The notes: a model not told the origin generated them from the sequence alone. A stretch of DNA of 64,000 nucleotides from Lachnospiraceae bacterium (GCA_910575445.1 CAJTFW010000001.1:310001-374000), one strand, 5' to 3'; positions 41,732-50,978 are shown, counted from the stretch's first letter. A program made the numbers and translations.

Positions 41732-42637
41732 ATGAACGAACAGAAAAAGACAGGATTTGCCACATTGATTGGAAGACCCAATGTAGGCAAATCGACGCTG
41801 ATGAACCAGTTAATCGGTCAGAAGATTGCAATTACCTCCCATAAGCCACAGACTACAAGGAACCGAATCCAGACGGTCTATACATGCGAAGAAGGGCAGA
41901 TTGTCTTTTTGGATACGCCAGGGATTCACAAAGCTAAAAATAAACTGGGCGAATATATGGTAAATGTCGCCGAGCGCACGTTAAAAGAGGTCGATGTGAT
42001 TCTCTGGCTGATTGAGCCATCGACCTTTATCGGGGCAGGGGAGCGGCATATTGCAGAGCAACTAAAAAAGGTAAATACACCGATAATACTGGTAGTTAAT
42101 AAGATTGATACTATTAAAAGAGAAGAAGTGCTGGCGATTATCGATACCTATCGGACGCTTCTTGATTTTGCAGAGATTGTGCCAGTCTCAGCGCTGAAAG
42201 GACAGAATAAGGAGACTTTAATCAAGCAAATCTTTCGATATCTGCCCTATGGCCCGATGTTTTATGACGAGGATACTGTTACAGACCAGCCAATGCGTCA
42301 GATTGTGGCAGAGCTGATTCGCGAAAAAGCACTAAAGCTTTTAGATGAAGAGATTCCACATGGAATCGCAGTCTCGATAGACCTGATGAAACAGCGCCCG
42401 CATGGAACACTCTGGGATATTGAAGCAACGATTGTCTGTGAAAGAGATTCTCATAAGGGAATGATTATCGGAAAGGGCGGGGCCATGCTTAAAAAGATAG
42501 GCTCTGCCGCCCGCTATGAAATCGAACAGCAGTTAGAGGCTAAGGTTAATCTAAAGCTCTGGGTCAAAGTGAAAAAGGACTGGAGAGAATCCGACTTTCT
42601 GATAAAAAATTTTGGATATGACAAGAAAGAAGTATAG
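41732..42637 (+). CDS. era: GTPase Era
   Basis: A 301-residue ribosome-assembly GTPase that binds the 3' end of 16S rRNA. G1 is GRPNVGKST (residues 14-22), G2 TTRNRIQ, G3 DTPGIH, G4 NKID, and the C-terminal KH domain contains GMIIGKGGAMLKKIG. The length is normal. It lies before a yqzL-like gene and recO, the conserved Firmicute order. Confidence 0.95.
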   Translation: MNEQKKTGFATLIGRPNVGKSTLMNQLIGQKIAITSHKPQTTRNRIQTVYTCEEGQIVFLDTPGIHKAKNKLGEYMVNVAERTLKEVDVILWLIEPSTFIGAGERHIAEQLKKVNTPIILVVNKIDTIKREEVLAIIDTYRTLLDFAEIVPVSALKGQNKETLIKQIFRYLPYGPMFYDEDTVTDQPMRQIVAELIREKALKLLDEEIPHGIAVSIDLMKQRPHGTLWDIEATIVCERDSHKGMIIGKGGAMLKKIGSAARYEIEQQLEAKVNLKLWVKVKKDWRESDFLIKNFGYDKKEV

Positions 42638-42694
42638 GACTAGAGCGCTTCGGAGATTCTATAGTTACACATAGACAGAAGAAGCGGAGGTTCA

Positions 42695-42865
42695 ATGAGG
42701 AAGATGGATAGTTGGAATCAGTTTGCACACACCGGGGATATACGAGATTATCTAAGATATAAATCAGAAGAGATAAAAGATGGGAAGATAGGAGAGAAGC
42801 ATGAGCAGTCAGGCGTGGGCACTTACCGGTATGGTCTTATCTGCCGTGCCAGTCGGGGAATATGA
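42695..42865 (+). CDS. yqzL: YqzL-like small protein between era and recO
   Basis: A 56-residue reading frame starting MRKMDSWNQF with the YqzL signature FAHTGDIRDYLRYK. The order era-yqzL-recO is conserved in Bacilli and Clostridia, which supports it, and GCGGAGG lies eight bases upstream. Its 3' end overlaps recO by 65 bases in another frame, so the tail beyond about residue 36 may be under the constraint of recO. The function of the family is unknown. Confidence 0.75.
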   Translation: MRKMDSWNQFAHTGDIRDYLRYKSEEIKDGKIGEKHEQSGVGTYRYGLICRASRGI

Positions 42866-43481
42866 TAAGCTTGTCGTGTTGCTGACAAAGGAGCGGGGGA
42901 AGATTCGTGCCTTTGCCAAAGGTGCCAGAAGGCCGAATAATCCTCTGATGGCAGCAGCCAATGTATTTGCTTTTGGGGAATTTCAAATCTATGAGGGAAG
43001 GACTTCCTACAGCATCATGCAGGCGGCGATATGCAATTATTTTGAAGAACTGATGCAGGATTTTGAAGGTGCTTGCTACGGGCAGTATTTTCTGGAAATT
43101 GCTGATTACTATGCGAGAGAAAATGCAGACTGTAAGGACTTGTTAAAGCTGGCGTATCAGTCTCTGCGCGCACTCTGTGCTCCGGCATTGCCAAAGGAGC
43201 TTATCAAAGGCATCTATGAATTAAAGGCAATGGTCTTTAGCGGAGAGTGTCCGCAGAGCTTTGAGCAGTTTGCAGGATGGGAGCTGCATGAGTCGACGCT
43301 TTATGCTTTGCAATATGTAGTTGCGTCACCAGTCGAGAAGCTCTATACATTTACACTGGCACCAGAAGTTTTAGGAGAATTTCAAAAAGTGGTGACATGG
43401 ATGAGGAGGCGATACATAGAACATCAGTTCAAGTCGTTGGAAATATTGGAGATTATGTGTGGGAGGCAAGAGCCAAACTAA
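42801..43481 (+). CDS. recO: DNA repair protein RecO
   Basis: A 226-residue RecO with an N-terminal OB fold (ALTGMVLSAVPVGEYDKLVVLLTKE split around residues 7-32, then GKIRAFAKGARRPNN) and a helical C-terminal domain. RecO loads RecA at gaps with RecR. The four-cysteine zinc site found in many RecO proteins is not intact here (isolated Cys only). GGAGAG lies before the ATG. The length is close to the family's 240. Confidence 0.9.
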   Translation: MSSQAWALTGMVLSAVPVGEYDKLVVLLTKERGKIRAFAKGARRPNNPLMAAANVFAFGEFQIYEGRTSYSIMQAAICNYFEELMQDFEGACYGQYFLEIADYYARENADCKDLLKLAYQSLRALCAPALPKELIKGIYELKAMVFSGECPQSFEQFAGWELHESTLYALQYVVASPVEKLYTFTLAPEVLGEFQKVVTWMRRRYIEHQFKSLEILEIMCGRQEPN

Positions 43482-43484
43482 CAG

Positions 43485-43513
43485 TTGTCACAACATGGAT
43501 TTTCTGCTACAAT
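43485..43513 (+). promoter_or_regulatory. Promoter of the lipoprotein/glyS region
   Basis: TTGTCA (43485-43490), 17-base spacer, TACAAT (43508-43513), directly after recO. Confidence 0.65.
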
Positions 43514-43563
43514 CTATCTATATACGAACATTTTTATAACCGTATACCGAGGAGGGATAATGA

Positions 43564-44154
43564 ATGAAAAAGTGGATTCGCACATTGTGCACCCTGCTGC
43601 TGGCAGTTCTTGTACTGACCGGTTGCAAAGCATCGTTCGACCCGTCCGTGTCGTCTCTGTACATACAAAAAAACGGTAAAGTCACATCCGCCGTAGTCGA
43701 GAGCTTTGAAAAGGATTACTACAGCTTTTCAGAATTTGAGACTATGATTCAGCGTGAGGTGGAGAACTGTAACAGTATGTTCAGTGAGCCGGCGATTGAC
43801 ATCGAACGTCTGGAACTAAAAGACAGTACCTTGTATCTTCTGCTATCGTTTCAAGATGCAGATGCTTATGAGCAATATTCGGAAGAATACTGCTTTGTAG
43901 GCACTATTGACGAAGCTCTTGACGCGGGACACTCCTTTGATTTATTATTTAAAGATGCCGAGTATACCGAGTACAGCACAACAGAAGTGACCGAAAAAAA
44001 AGACGATCATGTGGTAATTGTACAGTCTGAAGGTTTTATTGAGTTGGAAGGCAAAGTAAAATACGTCAGCAACAACGTGGAGATTATCTCGGAGCATATG
44101 GCAGAAGTGATGGAGTTTTATGATGAAGATGAATACGCTTACATCGTATATTAA
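43564..44154 (+). CDS. Lipoprotein of unknown function
   Basis: A 196-residue precursor with signal peptide and lipobox LTGC (Cys21), so it should be tethered to the outer face of the membrane. The mature part is acidic, with no recognised domain; VTSAVVESFEKDYYSFSEFE and VSNNVEIISEHMAEV are similar to proteins found beside recO/glyS in Lachnospiraceae. AGGAGGG precedes the ATG and a good promoter lies upstream. It is probably co-transcribed with glyS, 33 bases downstream. Confidence 0.65.
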   Translation: MKKWIRTLCTLLLAVLVLTGCKASFDPSVSSLYIQKNGKVTSAVVESFEKDYYSFSEFETMIQREVENCNSMFSEPAIDIERLELKDSTLYLLLSFQDADAYEQYSEEYCFVGTIDEALDAGHSFDLLFKDAEYTEYSTTEVTEKKDDHVVIVQSEGFIELEGKVKYVSNNVEIISEHMAEVMEFYDEDEYAYIVY

Positions 44155-44187
44155 ACGGAATCAACAAGAAAATGAGGAGTGAGACAG

Positions 44188-45576
44188 ATGGAAAAGACGA
44201 TGGACAAAATTGAAGCGCTGGCCAAGAACCGTGGGTTTGTATATCCAGGCAGCGAGATCTATGGTGGCCTTGCAAATACCTGGGATTATGGCAATCTGGG
44301 TGTAGAGCTTAAAAACAATGTAAAAAAAGCCTGGTGGCAGAAATTTGTACAGGAAAATCCCTACAATGTAGGCGTAGACTGCGCGATTCTTATGAATCCT
44401 CAGACCTGGGTGGCATCTGGGCATCTGGGTGGATTTTCGGACCCTTTAATGGACTGTAAGTCCTGTAAAGAGCGTTTCCGCGCAGATAAATTAATCGAAG
44501 ATTATCTGGCAGAGCACAATATCAAGATAGAAGGCTCGGTCGATGGCTGGTCTCAGGAAGAGATGAAAAAATATATCGATGAGCATGATATTGTCTGCCC
44601 AAGCTGTGGCAAGAAAGATTTTACGGATATTCGTCAGTTTAACCTGATGTTTAAGACATTTCAGGGCGTGACAGAAGAAGCAAAGAATACGATTTATCTA
44701 AGACCAGAGACCGCACAGGGTATCTTTGTCAACTTTAAAAATGTACAGCGTACTTCCCGCAAAAAAGTTCCGTTTGGTATTGGCCAGATTGGAAAATCGT
44801 TCCGTAATGAGATAAGCCCTGGCAACTTTACGTTCCGTACACGCGAGTTTGAGCAGATGGAATTGGAGTTCTTCTGTAAGCCAGGAAGTGATTTGGAATG
44901 GTTTACGTACTGGAGAGGATTTTGCCGTGACTGGCTCTTAAGTCTTGGCATCAAAGAAGACGAGATAAAGCTTAGAGACCATACGGCAGAAGAACTTTGC
45001 TTCTACAGCAAGGCGACAACCGATATTGAATTCTTATTCCCATTTGGATGGGGCGAACTGTGGGGCATTGCAGACCGTACAGATTATGACTTGACGCAGC
45101 ATCAGAATGTATCCGGTGAGGATATGAGTTATTTTGATGATGAATTAAAGGAAAAATATATACCTTATGTCATTGAGCCATCTCTTGGCGCAGACCGTGT
45201 GGTACTAGCGTTCCTCTGTTCGGCTTACGATGAAGAAGAATTAGAAGGTGGTGATATGCGTACGGTGCTTCGCTTCCACCCGGCATTGGCTCCTGTGAAG
45301 ATTGGCGTGCTTCCACTGTCGAAGAAGTTAGCAGAAGGTGCCCAGAAGCTATACACTGAGCTTTCTAAAAAATACAACTGTGAGTACGACGACAGAGGCA
45401 ATATTGGCAAGCGCTATCGTCGCCTGGATGAGATTGGAACGCCTTACTGTGTGACTTATGACTTTGAGTCGGAGACCGATGGCTGTGTAACCGTGCGTGA
45501 CCGCGATACGATGGCACAAGAGCGCATTAAGATAGAAGAACTTGATGCATATTTTGCAGACAAGTTTGTATTCTGA
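44188..45576 (+). CDS. glyS: Glycyl-tRNA synthetase (dimeric class II)
   Basis: A 462-residue single-chain glycyl-tRNA synthetase. Class II motif 2 is visible as [15 protein letters not shown] and [14 protein letters not shown], motif 3 as [14 protein letters not shown], and the C-terminal anticodon-binding domain begins near [11 protein letters not shown] CxxC pair with SCGKKDF appears early as in bacterial dimeric forms. The ATG at 44188 has GAGGAG upstream; GTG at 44179 lies within that site. With only 33 bases upstream there is no room for a T-box. Confidence 0.95.
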   Translation: MEKTMDKIEALAKNRGFVYPGSEIYGGLANTWDYGNLGVELKNNVKKAWWQKFVQENPYNVGVDCAILMNPQTWVASGHLGGFSDPLMDCKSCKERFRADKLIEDYLAEHNIKIEGSVDGWSQEEMKKYIDEHDIVCPSCGKKDFTDIRQFNLMFKTFQGVTEEAKNTIYLRPETAQGIFVNFKNVQRTSRKKVPFGIGQIGKSFRNEISPGNFTFRTREFEQMELEFFCKPGSDLEWFTYWRGFCRDWLLSLGIKEDEIKLRDHTAEELCFYSKATTDIEFLFPFGWGELWGIADRTDYDLTQHQNVSGEDMSYFDDELKEKYIPYVIEPSLGADRVVLAFLCSAYDEEELEGGDMRTVLRFHPALAPVKIGVLPLSKKLAEGAQKLYTELSKKYNCEYDDRGNIGKRYRRLDEIGTPYCVTYDFESETDGCVTVRDRDTMAQERIKIEELDAYFADKFVF

Positions 45577-45668
45577 TGCTTGTGAAATATTTGGAAATAT
45601 GATAAAGTTATAAAGTGTGCAGTGCATAAGTGGCACATGGAGAAATAATATACGGAGGTATACGAATT

Positions 45669-46913
45669 ATGAAAGGAAATATTATCGTAGGTCAGTCCGG
45701 CGGACCGACCGCAGTGATTAACTCCTCTTTGGCTGGCGTGTTTTCCGCTGCAAAAGAGCTTGGAGTGAAGAAAATCTATGGTATGCATCATGGTATCCAG
45801 GGATTCTTAGCAGAGGATATTGTGGATTTGTCTGAGTATGTGAAAAATGATGCGGATGTAGAGATTTTAAAGAGAACTCCATCTGCGTTCCTTGGCTCCT
45901 GCCGTTATAAATTGCCGAAGATTGAAGGCAATGAGGAAGTCTATGATAAGATGTTCGAGATTATGGACAAGTATGATATCGAATGTCTGTTCTATATCGG
46001 TGGAAATGACTCCATGGATACCATTAAGATGCTGTCTGACTATGCAGCAAAGAAAGGCAAAAAGCAGCGTTTTATGGGCGTACCTAAGACGATTGACAAT
46101 GACCTGCCAATTACAGACCACTGCCCAGGTTATGGTTCCGCAGCAAAATATATTGCCGCTTCCTTAAAAGAAGTGATTCGTGACAATTCTTCCTTTGGTA
46201 TTGAGAAGCCAACGGTATTAATCTGTGAGATTATGGGACGTCATGCCGGATGGCTGACCGCAGCAGCAGCACTTTCCAGAGATGAGGACTGTGAAGGACC
46301 AGACCTTATCTACCTGCCAGAGAAGACCTTTGACTATGATGATTTCTTAGCAAGAATTAAGGATTTGTCAGTAAAGAAGAGCTCTGTAGTGGTAGCAGTG
46401 TCTGAGGGCGTAAAACTTGCAGATGGACGTTTTGTCTGCGAGCTTGGCGGCGGCGCTGACTTTGTGGATGCATTTGGCCATAAGCAGCTGTCAGGATGTG
46501 CAGTAACACTTGCAAATAAGATTGCAGCAGATACCGGACTGAAGACTCGTGCGATTGAGTTTTCCACACTTCAGAGAGCAGCTACTCATATTGCTTCTCT
46601 TAATGATATCAACGAAGCATTTAGCGTTGGTTATCTAGCTTGCAAAGCAGCAGACGAAGGCAAGACCGGAATGATGATTACGATTGAAGTGACCAAGAGA
46701 AGCCCATATGAGGTGACTTATGGAATTCATGATATTCATCAGATTGCCAATGTGGAAAAACCAGTTCCAGCAGAGTGGATTTCAGAGGATGGAACGGATG
46801 TGCTTCAGGGATATGTGGATTATGCAAGACCATTGATTATGGGTGAATTAACCCCACTTATGGTAAATGGAGTACCAAAACATCTGGTATTAAAGCGTGA
46901 TACCTATAGATAA
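45669..46913 (+). CDS. pfp: Pyrophosphate-dependent 6-phosphofructokinase
   Basis: A 414-residue phosphofructokinase. PPi rather than ATP use is indicated by GGNDS (Asp114 replacing the Gly of ATP enzymes) and PKTIDND (Lys140 replacing Gly). It interconverts fructose-6-phosphate and fructose-1,6-bisphosphate with PPi in the cytoplasm and works reversibly. The ATG at 45669 has GGAGG upstream; the frame is open 13 codons earlier. The PPi-producing ppdK follows 281 bases later, separated by a terminator. Confidence 0.9.
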   Translation: MKGNIIVGQSGGPTAVINSSLAGVFSAAKELGVKKIYGMHHGIQGFLAEDIVDLSEYVKNDADVEILKRTPSAFLGSCRYKLPKIEGNEEVYDKMFEIMDKYDIECLFYIGGNDSMDTIKMLSDYAAKKGKKQRFMGVPKTIDNDLPITDHCPGYGSAAKYIAASLKEVIRDNSSFGIEKPTVLICEIMGRHAGWLTAAAALSRDEDCEGPDLIYLPEKTFDYDDFLARIKDLSVKKSSVVVAVSEGVKLADGRFVCELGGGADFVDAFGHKQLSGCAVTLANKIAADTGLKTRAIEFSTLQRAATHIASLNDINEAFSVGYLACKAADEGKTGMMITIEVTKRSPYEVTYGIHDIHQIANVEKPVPAEWISEDGTDVLQGYVDYARPLIMGELTPLMVNGVPKHLVLKRDTYR

Positions 46914-46927
46914 TAGAAAAAAAGACA

Positions 46928-46957
46928 GGGGTCGCAGAAGCGGCCCCTTGTTATTTT
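46928..46957 (+). terminator. Terminator of pfp
   Basis: GGGGTCGC (46928-46935) pairs with GCGGCCCC (46940-46947) around AGAA, followed by TTGTTATTTT. Confidence 0.75.
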
Positions 46958-47043
46958 GTCAATATAGACAGAAAAGGTTGTTAAAAATATATCAATTTTT
47001 GGCCGGGACAGAGGAAAATATGTGAAAATAGTACAAAAATGGG

Positions 47044-47071
47044 TTGACTTTTCACTAAAATATGGTATGCT
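47044..47071 (+). promoter_or_regulatory. Promoter of ppdK
   Basis: TTGACT (47044-47049), 16-base spacer, TATGCT (47066-47071); a leader of about 115 bases follows, with a T-rich loop GCGC-T8-CGCG near 47108 that may form a small hairpin. The gap 46914-47193 shows no further gene. Confidence 0.5.
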
Positions 47072-47193
47072 AATTATGTGCGCAGAGAGAACCTACGGTT
47101 ACACGATGCGCTTTTTTTTCGCGAATGATGAGGAACTTTATCATTTTGGCGGAGTTTGCAGAATTTATTATTTTATTTTTAGGAGGGCATGTA

Positions 47194-49815
47194 ATGGCAA
47201 AATGGGTTTATCTTTTTAAAGAAGGAGATGCCAGCATGAGAAACCTGCTGGGTGGTAAAGGGGCTAACTTAGCAGAGATGACGAATCTGGGATTGCCGAT
47301 TCCACAGGGATTTACGGTAACAACAGAGGCTTGTACAGATTATTATGAGAGTGGAGAGAGAATCTCTCATGAGGTAGAGGAGCAGATTATGGCTGCGCTT
47401 GTCTTCCTGGAGGGACTTCAGGGAAAGAAGTTCGGAGATACAGAGGACCCATTATTGGTGTCGGTACGTTCAGGTGCTAGAGCTTCGATGCCAGGTATGA
47501 TGGATACGATTTTGAATCTGGGTCTAAATGATGTATCAGTGGAAGGCTTTGCAAAGAAGACCGGAAATCCAAGATTTGCTTATGATTCTTATCGCAGATT
47601 TATCCAGATGTATTCGGATGTAGTTATGGAAGTTCCGAAGTCTTATTTTGAGAAGATTATCGATGAGTTAAAAGAAGCCAAAGGCGTTCACTATGACACG
47701 GAGCTGACCGCAGAGGACTTAAAAGAGCTGATTCAGCGTTTTAAAGCTGTCTATAAAGAGGCAAAGAACGAAGATTTCCCACAGGAGCCAAAAGTACAGC
47801 TGATGGGTGCAGTACAGGCAGTGTTCCGTTCCTGGGACAACCCTCGTGCGATTGTATATCGTCGTATGAATGATATTCCAGGTGACTGGGGAACCGCAGT
47901 CAATGTACAGGCGATGGTATTTGGAAATATGGGCGATACATCAGGAACCGGTGTTGCATTTACCCGTAATCCTTCCACTGGTGAGAAGGGTATCTTTGGT
48001 GAGTATCTGATCAACGCACAGGGCGAGGATGTGGTAGCCGGTGTGCGTACACCACAGCCAATTACCAAGCTTGCTGAGGACCTTCCTGATTGTTTTGCGC
48101 AGTTTATGAAGATTGCAAATAAATTAGAGAAGCACTATCGTGATATGCAGGATATGGAGTTTACAATTCAGGAGGGACAGCTTTACTTTTTACAGACTCG
48201 TAATGGTAAGAGAACTGCTCCTGCAGCTCTTCAGATTGCCTGCGATATGGTGGATGAAGGGATGATTACGCGCGAGGAGGCAGTACTTCGTATAGAGGCA
48301 AAATCCTTAGATCAGCTTCTGCATCCAACTTTTGATACTGCAGCTTTGAAAGCTGGCGAGGTGATTGGTGAGGCGCTTCCGGCATCTCCTGGTGCTGCGG
48401 CTGGTAAAGTGTACTTTACTGCTGAGGATGCAAAGACAGCTCATGAGGCTGGTGAGAGAGTTATCTTAGTACGTCTAGAGACCTCTCCAGAAGATATTGA
48501 GGGTATGCATGCGGCTGAGGGTATCCTGACCGTGCGCGGTGGTATGACAAGCCATGCAGCAGTGGTTGCCCGCGGTATGGGAACTTGCTGTGTATCGGGA
48601 TGCGGCGAGATTAAGATTTCCGAAGAAGAGAAATGGTTCGACTTAGGCGGACATCATTTTGTAGAGGGAGATTATGTCTCCTTAGATGGTACAACTGGTA
48701 AGATTTACAAAGGAGATATTCCTACAAAAGAAGCTTCTATCACTGGCAATTTCCAGAGAATTATGGGTTGGGCTGATAAGTTCCGCCGTCTAAGTGTACG
48801 TACCAATGCAGATACACCAGAAGATACGATTAACGCAGTGCGTTTAGGTGCAGAGGGCATCGGTCTGTGCAGAACGGAACATATGTTCTTTAATCCTGAG
48901 AGAATTCCAAAGATTCGCAAGATGATTCTCTCTGACAACCAGGAAGCAAGAGAGGCAGCACTGATGGAGCTGCTTCCATTCCAGAAGGAAGACTTTAAGG
49001 CAATGTACAAGGCATTAAAAGGCAGACCAATGACCGTTCGTTATCTGGACCCGCCTCTGCATGAGTTTGTACCAACCGATGAGGAAGATATTAAGGCTTT
49101 AGCTTCTGAGATGGGACTTACTGTAGAAGATGTCAAGGCAAAATGTGACGAGCTGCATGAGTTTAACCCAATGATGGGCCATCGTGGATGCCGTCTGGCA
49201 GTTACCTATCCTGAGATTGCCAAGATGCAGACCCGCGCCGTGATGGAAGCAGCGATTGAAGTAGAGAGAGAAGAAGGCTTTGATATTGTACCGGAGATTA
49301 TGATTCCTCTTGTTGGCGAGCGCAAAGAGTTAAACTATGTCAAGAGAATTGTGGATGAGACTGCAGAGCTTGTCAAGAAAGAAAAAGGCAGCGATATCCA
49401 GTACCATATTGGTACCATGATTGAGATTCCACGTGCCGCACTCACCGCAGATGAGATTGCAAAAGAAGCAGAGTTCTTCTCCTTTGGTACCAACGACCTT
49501 ACACAGATGACCTTTGGCTTCTCCCGTGACGACTCCGGCAAGTTCTTAGACTCTTACTATAAAGCTAAGATTTATGAGTCTGACCCATTTGCACGTCTTG
49601 ACCAGACCGGCGTTGGCAAGTTAGTACAGATGGCAGCAGAATTAGGCCGTTCAAGCAGACCGGATATCAAACTTGGCATCTGCGGCGAGCACGGCGGTGA
49701 CCCATCTTCCGTAGAATTCTGCCATAAGGTAGGACTAAACTACGTATCCTGTTCACCATACCGTGTCCCAATTGCCAGACTCGCAGCAGCGCAAGCAGCA
49801 CTTTCGGAAGAATAA
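47194..49815 (+). CDS. ppdK: Pyruvate, phosphate dikinase
   Basis: An 873-residue enzyme interconverting PEP, AMP and PPi with pyruvate, ATP and phosphate. Order: N-terminal ATP-grasp domain, the swivelling phosphohistidine domain with GGMTSHAAVVARGMG (His454), and the C-terminal PEP/pyruvate TIM barrel with CRTEHMFF, GTNDLTQMTFGFSRDD and the catalytic Cys in GICGEHGG. The ATG at 47194 has AGGAGGG upstream and starts the conserved AKWVYLF. With pfp it can support PPi-linked glycolysis. Confidence 0.95.
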   Translation: MAKWVYLFKEGDASMRNLLGGKGANLAEMTNLGLPIPQGFTVTTEACTDYYESGERISHEVEEQIMAALVFLEGLQGKKFGDTEDPLLVSVRSGARASMPGMMDTILNLGLNDVSVEGFAKKTGNPRFAYDSYRRFIQMYSDVVMEVPKSYFEKIIDELKEAKGVHYDTELTAEDLKELIQRFKAVYKEAKNEDFPQEPKVQLMGAVQAVFRSWDNPRAIVYRRMNDIPGDWGTAVNVQAMVFGNMGDTSGTGVAFTRNPSTGEKGIFGEYLINAQGEDVVAGVRTPQPITKLAEDLPDCFAQFMKIANKLEKHYRDMQDMEFTIQEGQLYFLQTRNGKRTAPAALQIACDMVDEGMITREEAVLRIEAKSLDQLLHPTFDTAALKAGEVIGEALPASPGAAAGKVYFTAEDAKTAHEAGERVILVRLETSPEDIEGMHAAEGILTVRGGMTSHAAVVARGMGTCCVSGCGEIKISEEEKWFDLGGHHFVEGDYVSLDGTTGKIYKGDIPTKEASITGNFQRIMGWADKFRRLSVRTNADTPEDTINAVRLGAEGIGLCRTEHMFFNPERIPKIRKMILSDNQEAREAALMELLPFQKEDFKAMYKALKGRPMTVRYLDPPLHEFVPTDEEDIKALASEMGLTVEDVKAKCDELHEFNPMMGHRGCRLAVTYPEIAKMQTRAVMEAAIEVEREEGFDIVPEIMIPLVGERKELNYVKRIVDETAELVKKEKGSDIQYHIGTMIEIPRAALTADEIAKEAEFFSFGTNDLTQMTFGFSRDDSGKFLDSYYKAKIYESDPFARLDQTGVGKLVQMAAELGRSSRPDIKLGICGEHGGDPSSVEFCHKVGLNYVSCSPYRVPIARLAAAQAALSEE

Positions 49816-49878
49816 GAGATAGAATGGATTTGTTATTGCAGAAGCGATAATGAAAAATCAATAGAAACAAACCAAAAT

Positions 49879-49919
49879 GAGGATCTTGAGTGGTTACACT
49901 TTCAAGGTCCTCTTTTTTT
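49879..49919 (+). terminator. Terminator of ppdK
   Basis: GAGGATCTTGA (49879-49889) pairs with TCAAGGTCCTC (49902-49912), with one mismatch, followed by seven T residues. Confidence 0.85.
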
Positions 49920-49985
49920 CCTGTCTCGAATAATGCTCTTTGAATACCTCGTTTATCACAGGAATAATTAATAAGTAAGAAAAAA

Positions 49986-50699
49986 TCAACTAATATAGAC
50001 GTATCCAAAATGAAATTGAGAATTAGTAATGGCTGATTTTACATTTCCATCCCCTTTCCTAAATTTGAGCATTTCAGCTTTTATTTTATTTTCTTTTTGG
50101 AGATTGGTGATTTTTAACCAAATCTTTCCCGTTTCAGATGCACCATATTCATTCGGAATGGCAGCAACATCACCTGGGCATAGAATTTCGTCTCGACTAG
50201 AAACAATTTTTTGGATGTTAGCTGAATAACGAACTTCATTTATTCCCATGCCAATAGCAAATAATATTTTTACTTCCTCACCTGATTTGATTGCTTTGTT
50301 ATAATATTCAACTTTTTTCTTGTCCATACCTGTGTGGAGACTAGTTGTGCTGAACCATGCATAGCCTAATTTATGGATTGTATGGATATAGGCCTGAATG
50401 GTTTCTTCTCCATCTAATTCATTTCCTGTTGTAGTATAAGATGTTCCTAATTTCATAAAAATATAGTCGTTCAAAGGCGTAGTATCTTCCCTTTGTAAGA
50501 TAAGGTTTTTTGCATACTCTACATTCAGGGACTTTTTTTTGAGTTGCAAATATAAATCTTCGTCTTGGGATAACATATAAACTTCCATCATTTCTGTTAG
50601 GGCTGTAGACTTATTTATGCCTTTAATTTTTGTAAATTCGTCAAAAATTTTTTGTGTCCGTTTATCGGCATAGATTGATAAATATCCAGGTCTTCCCAT
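49986..50699 (-). CDS. Ribbon-helix-helix protein with an unassigned C-terminal (possibly PUA/EVE-like) domain
   Basis: A 237-residue protein. Residues 5-45 (YLSIYADKRTQKIFDEF, then GINKSTALTEMMEVYM) have the strand-helix-helix pattern of ribbon-helix-helix repressors. The rest, starting about residue 75, has alternating strands including YAWFSTTS, IKSGEEVKILFAIG, EVRYSANIQKI and IWLKITNL. This resembles a PUA-like sensor (EVE/ASCH) fold, but I cannot prove it. Its own promoter is flanked by two identical-type repeats, suggesting autoregulation. It is divergent from the HD-Mrr-TIR operon. Confidence 0.55.
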   Translation of the reverse strand: MGRPGYLSIYADKRTQKIFDEFTKIKGINKSTALTEMMEVYMLSQDEDLYLQLKKKSLNVEYAKNLILQREDTTPLNDYIFMKLGTSYTTTGNELDGEETIQAYIHTIHKLGYAWFSTTSLHTGMDKKKVEYYNKAIKSGEEVKILFAIGMGINEVRYSANIQKIVSSRDEILCPGDVAAIPNEYGASETGKIWLKITNLQKENKIKAEMLKFRKGDGNVKSAITNSQFHFGYVYIS

Positions 50700-50720
50700 A
50701 AAATAAAACCACCTTTCTTA

Positions 50721-50742
50721 TGTACCGCAAAACTCAATTGAT
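50721..50742 (+). repeat. Operator-like direct repeat 1
   Basis: TGTACCGCAAAACTC followed by AATTGAT; 21 of 22 bases are identical to the copy at 50792. It lies just downstream of the -10 of the leftward promoter, within the leader of the RHH gene. Confidence 0.65.
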
Positions 50743-50756
50743 TTGTTCCTGGTAAA

Positions 50757-50785
50757 AGAATAACATAGGTTGTGTGCATTGTCAA
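50757..50785 (-). promoter_or_regulatory. Promoter of the RHH gene, between the two repeats
   Basis: On the minus strand a perfect TTGACA (50780-50785), 17-base spacer, TATTCT (50757-50762). It is bracketed by the direct repeats at 50721 and 50792, which start 71 bp apart. Confidence 0.7.
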
Positions 50786-50791
50786 GAAAAA

Positions 50792-50813
50792 TGTACCGCA
50801 AAACTCGATTGAT
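50792..50813 (+). repeat. Operator-like direct repeat 2
   Basis: TGTACCGCAAAACTC followed by GATTGAT, upstream of the -35 of the leftward promoter and about 75 bp upstream of the HD operon's promoter. Confidence 0.65.
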
Positions 50814-50887
50814 AATTTTGGCATGTGTTTCCAGCTTTTGTTATCTAATGATTTCTGAATATGCTCTTCTAAATGATGGGATTACTT

Positions 50888-50916
50888 TTGCATTTTATGG
50901 CAAAATATGATAAAAT
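50888..50916 (+). promoter_or_regulatory. Promoter of the HD-Mrr-TIR operon
   Basis: TTGCAT (50888-50893), 17-base spacer, TAAAAT (50911-50916), about 63 bases before the GTG start. The intergenic region 50700-50978 otherwise contains only the repeats and the opposite promoter. Confidence 0.6.
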
Positions 50917-50978
50917 TTGTATAGTTTAAAATCAAAATTAAGAATAAAATTCAAAAGGATAACAGGAGGTATGTAAGA

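Noticed and set aside
44155-44187. T-box riboswitch ahead of glyS
   Set aside because: Only 33 bases separate it from the preceding gene and no T-box sequence is present.
50721-50813. Plasmid replication iterons
   Set aside because: Only two copies, placed around a promoter next to an RHH gene, with no replication initiator nearby.
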